A DNA stretch of 7,492 nucleotides from NCBI GenBank assembly GCA_014377155.1, contig JACMQD010000481.1:1-7492 (forward strand). The letters run 5' to 3'. Origin of the DNA: Herminiimonas sp. GTDB taxonomy: Bacteria; Pseudomonadota; Gammaproteobacteria; Burkholderiales; Burkholderiaceae. Shown here in pieces: positions 1-5,382 of this stretch. The position numbers and the translations under genes are program-made. The number at the start of each line of letters is the position of its first letter. Position 1 is the first letter of the stretch. The notes under the pieces were generated by a model. It did not search any database. It had not been told where the DNA came from and saw nothing but the letters and a program-made list of their open reading frames with translations.

Positions 1-2004
1 CAGCGCGGTTTCGGTCTTGCCGACGCCGGAGGTACCGGCCAGCATGAACACGCCGATCGGCTTGTTCGGATTGTCCAGGCCGGCACGCGAGGTCTGAATG
101 CGGCGGGCGATCATTTCCATCGCATGATCCTGGCCGATCACGCGTTGCGCCAGCAGCGCACCGACCTTGAGGATCGTCTCCATTTCATTTTTCGCCATGC
201 GACCGACCGGGATACCGGTCCAGTCGCCCACCACGCTGGCAACCGCCTGATAATCGACGGTAGGCAAAATCAGGGGTGACTCGCCTTGCAGCGCGCTGAG
301 CGCATGCTGCACTTCCTTCAACCGGGACAGCAGACCGTCGCGCGTCGGATCGCCGGCAGCATCGCTGGCAATATCGCAGGCGGCTGTATCACCGATCATT
401 GCGACGGCATCGGCATCGGCCTCGGCTTCAAGTTTGCTGCCGGTTCCTTCGACAGCATGGATGCCGGCGCGCAGCGCAGCACGCAAAGTCAGCAATTCGT
501 CGACCAGGACGCGCTCGGCGGACCACTTTTCTTCCAACACCGCAAGGCGCTCGCGTTCATTCCCGAGTCGCGCGGCAGCATCGTATTGGCGCACACCCAT
601 ATCGATACCGATGGCTTGTTCGCGGCCGATGATGGCCAGTTCGGTATCAAGCGCTTCGATGCGCTTGCGGCAGTCGTCTACTTCGGCCGGCGTGGCATGC
701 AGGCTGACTGCCACGCGCGCGCAGGCCGTGTCGATGAGACTGACCGACTTGTCGGGCAACTGACGCGCTGGAATATACCGGTGTGACAATCTGACTGCCG
801 CTTCCAGTGCTTCGTCGAGGATCTGCACCTGATGGTGTTTTTCCATGGTGGAGGCAACCCCGCGCATCATCAGGATGGCGCGTTCTTCGCTCGGTTCGTC
901 CACCTGAATCGATTGGAAGCGACGCGTCAGCGCCGGGTCTTTTTCGATATGTTTCTTGTATTCGATAAAGGTAGTGGCGCCGATGGTACGCAGGGTACCG
1001 CGTGCCAGAGCCGGCTTGAGCAGGTTTGCCGCGTCGCCAGTGCCCGCTGCACCGCCGGCACCGACCAACGTATGGGTTTCGTCGATGAACAGGATGACAG
1101 GCCGGGCACTGGCCTGCACTTCGTCCATCACCGAGCGCAGGCGCTGCTCGAACTCGCCTTTGATGCTGGCCCCGGCCTGCAGCAGCCCGACATCGAGCGC
1201 GCGTAGTTCGACATCCTGCAATGCCGGTGGCACGTCGCCGCGCGCGATGCGCTGCGCGAAGCCTTCGACTACCGCAGTCTTGCCGACACCGGCCTCGCCT
1301 ATCAGGATCGGGTTGTTCTGGCGCCGCCGCATCAGGATATCGACGATTTGCCGAATCTCGTTATCGCGACCGACGATCGGGTCCATCTTGCCGCTGCGCG
1401 CCTGCGCGGTCAGGTCTACCGTAAACTTTTTCAACGCCTCCTGCTTACCCAGCGCGGCTGGCGCGATCGCGCCACTGGCTTCGCCGGGGGCCGCTGTCAC
1501 GAAGCCATCGGTGGCGCTCAGGCGCGCCTCTGGCGCTGCGCCGAGCAGGGTTTTGAATTCGTCGGTCAAGCGCTCGACCTTGATTTTGTCGAACTGGGAT
1601 GACATGCCACGTAACGCGTTGTGCAAGGCAGGCGTCTTGAGCAGGCCGACCAGCAGATGCCCGGAGCGTACCTGCGATTCCCCAAACATCAGGGTGCCGA
1701 AGACCCAGGCACGTTCGGCGGCTTCCTCGACCTGCGACGAAAGATCGGTGACCGAGGTCGAACCGCGCGGCAGACGGTCGAGCGCGGCTGTCAGCTCACG
1801 CGCCAGAATTGCCGGATCGAGGTCGAAGTGCCGGACAATGCGAGCCACATCGGCGTCCTGCTCCTGTAATAGCTGGTGCAGCCAGTGCGATAATTCGACG
1901 TAGGGATTACCGCGCAGTTTGCAAAATACGGTGCTGCTTTCGATTGCCCGGTAACACAGACTATTGAGTTTTCCGAACAAGGCGAGGCGACTGATTTCTG
2001 ACAC
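1..2004 (-). CDS. tssH: ClpV/TssH, T6SS AAA+ ATPase (C-terminus cut by window edge)
   Basis: ClpV is the cytoplasmic hexameric motor that unfolds and recycles the contracted TssB/TssC sheath of type VI secretion systems. I translated 668 codons from the minus strand; the family is usually about 850-900 residues, so the second AAA+ module is only begun. The N-terminus (SEISRLALFGKLN, then CKLRGNPYVELSHW at 28-41) is typical of ClpV rather than ClpB. AAA+ module 1 has Walker A GEAGVGKT at 236-243, Walker B ILFIDE at 304-309, sensor GATT at 342-345 and arginine finger TRRF at 360-363. The stretch HRYIPARQLPDKSVSLIDTA at 408-427 is also ClpV-like. A middle region covers about 430-575, followed by DWTGIPVGRM (594-603) and the second Walker A GTSGVGKT at 657-664. 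The start is GTG at 2004: the family N-terminus begins there, a Shine-Dalgarno sits just upstream, and no other start lies nearby in frame. Other T6SS genes are expected to the left, but this is inference. Confidence 0.95.
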   Translation of the reverse strand, partial: MSEISRLALFGKLNSLCYRAIESSTVFCKLRGNPYVELSHWLHQLLQEQDADVARIVRHFDLDPAILARELTAALDRLPRGSTSVTDLSSQVEEAAERAWVFGTLMFGESQVRSGHLLVGLLKTPALHNALRGMSSQFDKIKVERLTDEFKTLLGAAPEARLSATDGFVTAAPGEASGAIAPAALGKQEALKKFTVDLTAQARSGKMDPIVGRDNEIRQIVDILMRRRQNNPILIGEAGVGKTAVVEGFAQRIARGDVPPALQDVELRALDVGLLQAGASIKGEFEQRLRSVMDEVQASARPVILFIDETHTLVGAGGAAGTGDAANLLKPALARGTLRTIGATTFIEYKKHIEKDPALTRRFQSIQVDEPSEERAILMMRGVASTMEKHHQVQILDEALEAAVRLSHRYIPARQLPDKSVSLIDTACARVAVSLHATPAEVDDCRKRIEALDTELAIIGREQAIGIDMGVRQYDAAARLGNERERLAVLEEKWSAERVLVDELLTLRAALRAGIHAVEGTGSKLEAEADADAVAMIGDTAACDIASDAAGDPTRDGLLSRLKEVQHALSALQGESPLILPTVDYQAVASVVGDWTGIPVGRMAKNEMETILKVGALLAQRVIGQDHAMEMIARRIQTSRAGLDNPNKPIGVFMLAGTSGVGKTETAL

Positions 2005-2015
2005 GTTTTTCCCTT
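2005..2015 (-). promoter_or_regulatory. Ribosome binding site for the GTG start of clpV
   Basis: On the minus strand AAGGGA (2015-2010) lies five bases before the GTG at 2004-2002. Because the start is a non-ATG codon, this site and the conserved ClpV N-terminus that follows together fix the start. Confidence 0.55.
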
Positions 2016-2136
2016 GGTTTGATAGTTGATCGTGCCACGGCCATCGGGTGCAGGATATCGCCGCGGCTTTGCTTGCATATGTGGCCGATCGACCATGTCG
2101 GGTTCCCTTCGATTCGAGGAATTTTTGGATTTGAAC

Positions 2137-2154
2137 GCAGCCGGGGACGGCTGC
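2137..2154. repeat. Perfect 7-bp inverted repeat between antiporter and clpV
   Basis: GCAGCCG and CGGCTGC are exact reverse complements separated by four bases, giving a GC-rich hairpin 50 bases after the antiporter stop codon. Neither strand has the run of T after the stem that an intrinsic terminator needs; on the minus strand it is followed by GTTCAAATCC and then A's. It could attenuate or stabilise read-through transcript between the antiporter and clpV, or be incidental. I see no convincing sigma-70 promoter in the rest of 2005-2204. Confidence 0.4.
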
Positions 2155-2204
2155 ACGGCGAGCCCTTTGCGTGAACGCCACAAATGTGATTGCGGGAATT
2201 GAGT

Positions 2205-3938
2205 CTAAACAGGCGTCCCGATGCGCAAATCACGTTCAATCTGAATTAGGCGCGCGCTCTGCTGTTCGCTGTAACCGAACAGCTGCAATACCGATTCGGA
2301 TAACTGCAGGCTCGATTCGAGCATTTCGAGCACGACCATCGTGGCACCCGCCCCTTTCAGTGCGAGCGCATGCTTTTCGTCACCAGCGCGAGTCAGCAGC
2401 GGCACGTCCAGGCCCTGACTGCGGATCGCCCTGACGGCCTCGAGCGCACCGCGCGCATCGTTCATGGTCAGTACGATCGCGCGCGCCTGCGCAGCGTGGA
2501 CTTTGTCGAGCAGTGCGGCGCGGCTGGCATCGCCCGAATACACCGGCATTCCTTGCGAGTGAAACTTTGCCACCATACTGGCGTCGGTTTCCAGCGCGAC
2601 GTAGGCAATGCCCTGACGCGCGAGAATTTGCGCAACCAACTGACCGACGCGTCCGAAGCCTGCGATGACGACATGGCCCGCCAGGCCGGGCAGCGTATCG
2701 GCAAGCTTGCCAGCGTGCTCACCGTAGCGTTGCTCCCACCATGTGGCGATCACTTGGCCAAGGTTTGCCGCCAGCGGCGTGGCGAAGATGCTGAAACTGA
2801 CGACGATCAGGATGAACTGTCCGGCGGCAGCGTCCAGCAAGCGGCTCGTCATCGCCATGCCGACGATGATGAAAGCAAATTCGCCGCCTTGGCCCAGCAG
2901 CAGACCCGCCTCGGCTGCACGACCCCAGGTAAATCGTCCGACCCGAAATACAAGCGTGGTCACCATGCCCTTGACCAGGAATAATCCGACAACCGATAGT
3001 GGAATCAGTAGCGGCGCACTGGCGATCACGCGCACGTCCACCTGCATCCCGACCGAGATAAAGAACAGTCCCATCAGCAAACCGCGGAATGGCTCGACGG
3101 TGACTTCGACATCATGTTTAAAACCCGTATCTGCCAGCATCAACCCACCCAGGAACGCGCCCAGCGCCATCGGCAGTCCGAACTCTGCGGTGATGGCTGC
3201 CACGCCGACACACGACAACAGCGTCAGGGCCATGAATGCATCGGGCTGACGCATGCCGCCGAACGCGCGGAAAAGCGGCCGAATAATAAAGCGTCCCAAC
3301 AGATAGACCAGAACGATCGTCGCCACCGATTTTGCCAGCGTCACGGCGACGAGCGGCAATAGCGCATTGCTGAAACCGGTCGTAAGCACGCCGACCAGGA
3401 TGAATAGCGGCACTACCGCCAGATCCTGAAACATCAGAATCGAAAAACTGGCCTGCCCGAGAGGCGATCCGAGTGCACGCCGGTCGTTGAGAACTTTAAC
3501 CACCACCGCTGTCGACGAAAGTGATAGTGCGAGCCCGAGAATTACCGAGGTTTCGAGCCGATTGCCGAACAAATAAGCCAGCGCTGCAATCATTGCCGCA
3601 CTCAGCACGACCTGAACCGCACCGGCGCCGAAAACCCACCGTCGCAGCGACCAGAGCCGGCCGGGCGGCAGCTCCAGTCCGATCATGAACATCAGGAAAA
3701 GGATGCCGAGCTCGGCAATGGTTTGCACACCTTTTATGTCGGTGATCGTCAGCAGGTCTAGCCAGGGAAAGCGAGCCGTCCACAAGCCCAGGCCGAACGG
3801 GCCGACCAAGGCACCCGCAGCCAGGAAGCCCATTATCTTGTTGATGCGAAATCTGCGCAGAAACGGAATGAGAATCCCGGCAAGGACCAGGAAAATCAGG
3901 ATTTCTTTGAGATACGGCAGCGCATGTTGTTCAGGCAC
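2205..3938 (-). CDS. KefB-like CPA2 monovalent cation/H+ antiporter with RCK domain
   Basis: An inner-membrane antiporter of the CPA2 family, expected to exchange K+ (or Na+) for protons; KefB/KefC relatives acidify the cytoplasm under electrophile stress. The protein is 577 residues, close to the usual 560-620. Residues about 8-395 form a 12-13 helix transporter domain. It has the block ELGILFLMFMIGLEL (76-90), SSTAVVV (141-147), FQDLAVVP (170-177, with the family Q171-D172 pair), GLFFISVGMQVD (290-301) and QGGEFAF (350-356). Residues about 420-545 are a Rossmann-type RCK/TrkA-N domain: GFGRVG (427-432), acidic E450 after the second strand, and GD at 469-470. The start is GTG at 3938: an in-frame TGA lies four codons upstream (3951-3953), and the next ATG (codon 36) would remove the first membrane helix. 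The ribosome site is weak. Whether it is glutathione-gated like KefB/KefC, and which ion it carries, cannot be told. No Kef ancillary (KefF/KefG) gene is adjacent. Confidence 0.92.
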   Translation of the reverse strand: MPEQHALPYLKEILIFLVLAGILIPFLRRFRINKIMGFLAAGALVGPFGLGLWTARFPWLDLLTITDIKGVQTIAELGILFLMFMIGLELPPGRLWSLRRWVFGAGAVQVVLSAAMIAALAYLFGNRLETSVILGLALSLSSTAVVVKVLNDRRALGSPLGQASFSILMFQDLAVVPLFILVGVLTTGFSNALLPLVAVTLAKSVATIVLVYLLGRFIIRPLFRAFGGMRQPDAFMALTLLSCVGVAAITAEFGLPMALGAFLGGLMLADTGFKHDVEVTVEPFRGLLMGLFFISVGMQVDVRVIASAPLLIPLSVVGLFLVKGMVTTLVFRVGRFTWGRAAEAGLLLGQGGEFAFIIVGMAMTSRLLDAAAGQFILIVVSFSIFATPLAANLGQVIATWWEQRYGEHAGKLADTLPGLAGHVVIAGFGRVGQLVAQILARQGIAYVALETDASMVAKFHSQGMPVYSGDASRAALLDKVHAAQARAIVLTMNDARGALEAVRAIRSQGLDVPLLTRAGDEKHALALKGAGATMVVLEMLESSLQLSESVLQLFGYSEQQSARLIQIERDLRIGTPV

Positions 3939-4044
3939 GAGAGTCTTTGTTCAGCAAATTATTGAGCGGCTAACGATCCGATGGGGTGGGATGCAGTGCT
4001 GACGCCTGAAGATGGAGCGTGGCACGCTGCAACTGACCTGCTCA

Positions 4045-4057
4045 CACATGAAATGTG
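4045..4057. repeat. Inverted repeat CACAT-GAA-ATGTG
   Basis: A perfect 5-bp inverted repeat with a 3-base centre, about 105 bases upstream of the antiporter start and 195 bases upstream of the 351-residue gene. Its size and symmetry suit a dimeric repressor site, but a 5-bp palindrome can arise by chance. Confidence 0.3.
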
Positions 4058-4073
4058 GCCTTAAAGGCGGCCA
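4056..4073. repeat. Nested inverted repeat TGGCC...GGCCA containing GCCTT-A-AAGGC
   Basis: Two alternative pairings share this site: TGGCC (4056-4060) with GGCCA (4069-4073), and an 11-base palindrome GCCTT-A-AAGGC (4058-4068). It abuts the CACAT/ATGTG repeat. It could be an operator, or a hairpin in a transcript of either flanking gene; it has no T tract on the minus strand. Confidence 0.35.
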
Positions 4074-4087
4074 ATATGAAAAATTAT

Positions 4088-4102
4088 CATGTAGCCAACA
4101 TG
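4088..4102. repeat. Inverted repeat CATGT-AGCCA-ACATG
   Basis: A perfect 5-5-5 inverted repeat directly beside an AT-rich patch. Half-sites five bases apart place the two centres one helical turn apart, as is common for dimeric helix-turn-helix regulators. No regulator gene is present in the window to pair with it. Confidence 0.35.
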
Positions 4103-4214
4103 TTTCTGCTAGGATAGTCATCGCCAACAAAGACGTAGTGGCGTAGGCCCATAATGCACAGGCTTCGTCAAAAAAGCCGGTCTTGAAACAACGATACAAC
4201 GGGGGAAACTTACC

Positions 4215-4256
4215 ATGCGAGCAGACCAAAAGCCAGCGCGAAAGACGGTACCATGA
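4215..4256 (+). CDS. Possible 13-codon leader ORF coupled to the downstream gene
   Basis: ATG at 4215 opens a 13-residue frame, MRADQKPARKTVP, ending in TGA at 4254-4256. That stop overlaps the ATG (4253-4255) of the next gene as ATGA, the arrangement typical of translational coupling. A G-rich ribosome-site-like run, GGGGGAAA (4201-4208), sits six bases before this ATG. The downstream ATG has only a weak AAAGACGG before it. The peptide is basic and resembles nothing I know. It may simply deliver ribosomes to the downstream start, or be chance; very short ORFs occur often. Confidence 0.35.
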   Translation: MRADQKPARKTVP

Positions 4257-5308
4257 TCGCCATCCCCGGTTCGGCCGAGTGGAAGCTATTGACCAATCCG
4301 AGTGCGATGAGCTGGCGCGACGCCGACCTGGTCAGCGTGGACAAGGCCATCGCCCTGTTCGAAAAAAACCGTACAGTTAGCGAACTCAAGGTGCTCGACG
4401 TCGCGTTCAAGGCGTGGAAGCGCAAGAATCCGAAATGGTTGGCCTCGCCGCGCAACGCAAAAAACGCGCTCTTGTCGCTCTCCAATGCATTACTAGAGCG
4501 AGTCGATCCGATCCTGGAACAGAAAAACTACATCTGGTGCCCAGGCGCCGATGCGGAAATGACCAAGTGCGCCGCAAACATGATCAAGCACCTCGGCCTG
4601 GTCGATACGCTGTTCGAAGGAAAAGGCGCGGGCCTGGAAAAATTCGGTACCAAAGCCAAGCTGTATATCCTGGCGCATGGCCATGTAAAACTTCCACTCT
4701 TCACGACAAAAAGCGGCAAATGGACGGCCTCGCAATTGGCCGAACTCCTGGTGGCTGCTGGCGTAAATCCGCACATCAAAGAAATCGAAATGCTGGTGTG
4801 CCACGCTGGCGAATCGGTCAATACGATTGCATCTGCAGCCGACATGAGCAGTCTTATGTTAAAGAATAAATCTGCGATCAAGTCGGGCGACATGGCGCAG
4901 CAAGCATCGATCCTTGAGCAATACAACGAAAAAGTCGCACTGTCACGGTCACCGCAACATTATGAACGCGGTAGTGAACCCGACGCGAACACACCCGAAG
5001 CGATTGCCGAGCAATCTCTGCAACTGCTGCCCTTGGCCGCACAACTTGCCGATGCGCTGAAGAACCAAGGGCTGTCGAACTTCGTATTGACCAGCTACAA
5101 GGCGCCCGTCAGTCAAGATGCCTCGCCGAAGAAATTCAACGATGGTAGTGGCAATTTGATAAACGATTCGCCCGCTGGCGTCAGGCTGGATTTGACAGGA
5201 AAGTGCGCCGACAACCTGGTGCTGGACGCATTGAGTAAAAGGAGTGCGAATGCCGTCGTTTACGCGCTTGCCAGGGACTACCCTGAATACATCGTTTCCT
5301 GGCGCTGA
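4253..5308 (+). CDS. Unrecognised 351-aa protein, candidate clan CD-like (caspase/C80-like) cysteine peptidase
   Basis: I do not recognise a named family. The core, about 136-187, reads as strand KLYILAHGH (136-144), then a G-K-W-T-A-S-QLAELL helix (155-166), then strand IKEIEMLVC (175-183) followed by HAGE. A His-Gly closing one strand and a Cys closing the next is the arrangement of clan CD peptidases (caspases, C80 MARTX-type domains). H142 (or H144) and C183 would be the dyad. A later strand NFVLTSYKA (276-284) could complete the fold. Residues about 42-84 form a helical, basic module with W55 and SPRN (65-68). No signal peptide or membrane helix is evident, so it is cytoplasmic unless exported by a signal-independent route. 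ATG 4253 is the only ATG, GTG or TTG between the in-frame TGA at 4184 and that point. Two sampled 60-base lines hold 30-31 G+C, against 42 in one antiporter line, hinting at acquisition. It is certain as an ORF with good coding character; its function is inference. Confidence 0.8.
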   Translation: MIAIPGSAEWKLLTNPSAMSWRDADLVSVDKAIALFEKNRTVSELKVLDVAFKAWKRKNPKWLASPRNAKNALLSLSNALLERVDPILEQKNYIWCPGADAEMTKCAANMIKHLGLVDTLFEGKGAGLEKFGTKAKLYILAHGHVKLPLFTTKSGKWTASQLAELLVAAGVNPHIKEIEMLVCHAGESVNTIASAADMSSLMLKNKSAIKSGDMAQQASILEQYNEKVALSRSPQHYERGSEPDANTPEAIAEQSLQLLPLAAQLADALKNQGLSNFVLTSYKAPVSQDASPKKFNDGSGNLINDSPAGVRLDLTGKCADNLVLDALSKRSANAVVYALARDYPEYIVSWR

Positions 5309-5330
5309 CCTGCGTTGCCCCTGCGTTGCC
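5309..5330. repeat. Perfect 11-bp tandem duplication after the stop codon
   Basis: CCTGCGTTGCC occurs twice with no gap (5309-5319 and 5320-5330), starting at the base after the TGA of the 351-residue gene. It is probably a slippage duplication; it does not alter any reading frame called here. Confidence 0.7.
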
Positions 5331-5341
5331 ACTACTTTGCT

Positions 5342-5358
5342 ATCCGGTCCGCACGGAT
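5342..5358. terminator. Weak hairpin between convergent genes, possible terminator
   Basis: ATCCG (5342-5346) pairs with CGGAT (5354-5358) across a 7-base loop, in the 74 bases separating two convergent genes, where a bidirectional terminator is expected. The stem is short and neither side has a good T run, so an intrinsic terminator is not established. No better candidate was seen. Confidence 0.2.
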
Positions 5359-5382
5359 TCAACCGTTCAGTACAATGCCTCG

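Larger units (their letters stand above)
3939..4252. promoter_or_regulatory. Divergent intergenic region between antiporter and the 351-aa gene
   Basis: This 314-base stretch must hold start signals for both flanking genes. It contains three inverted repeats (4045-4057, 4056-4073, 4088-4102), an AT-rich patch around 4073-4090, and a 13-codon leader ORF (4215-4256). Possible -10 hexamers are CATAAT at 4150-4155 (plus) and AATAAT at 3963-3958 (minus), but neither has a recognisable -35 at 16-18 bases, so I do not call promoters. A 5-bp stem GGCTT/AAGCC lies at 4161-4178. No tRNA or riboswitch was recognised. Confidence 0.5.

Noticed and set aside
956..1903. A 315-codon open frame on the plus strand
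   Set aside because: It lies wholly antisense to clpV, whose motifs are unmistakable. The translation is rich in Ser, Arg and Ala with no domain pattern, as expected of a reverse-strand shadow in G+C-rich DNA.
1..2004. Identification as the ClpB disaggregase
   Set aside because: Both are Clp ATPases with the same Walker boxes, but the N-terminus (SEISRLALFGKLN, RGNPYVELSHW) and the HRYIPARQLPDKSVSLIDTA segment are ClpV-type.
2019..2037. A sigma-54-like -24 element, TGGCACG on the minus strand upstream of clpV
   Set aside because: The -24 half matches well, but at the required spacing the -12 half reads ACTAT instead of TTGC, lacking the essential GC.
1791..2183. A 130-codon minus-strand frame spanning the antiporter-clpV gap and entering clpV
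   Set aside because: It overlaps the conserved ClpV N-terminus in another frame. Its sequence is unlike any family I know, and the gap part has no coding character.
2370..2984. A 204-codon plus-strand frame antisense to the antiporter
   Set aside because: It is a shadow of the antiporter's RCK domain and last helices, with His, Gln and Asp excess typical of reverse-strand reading.
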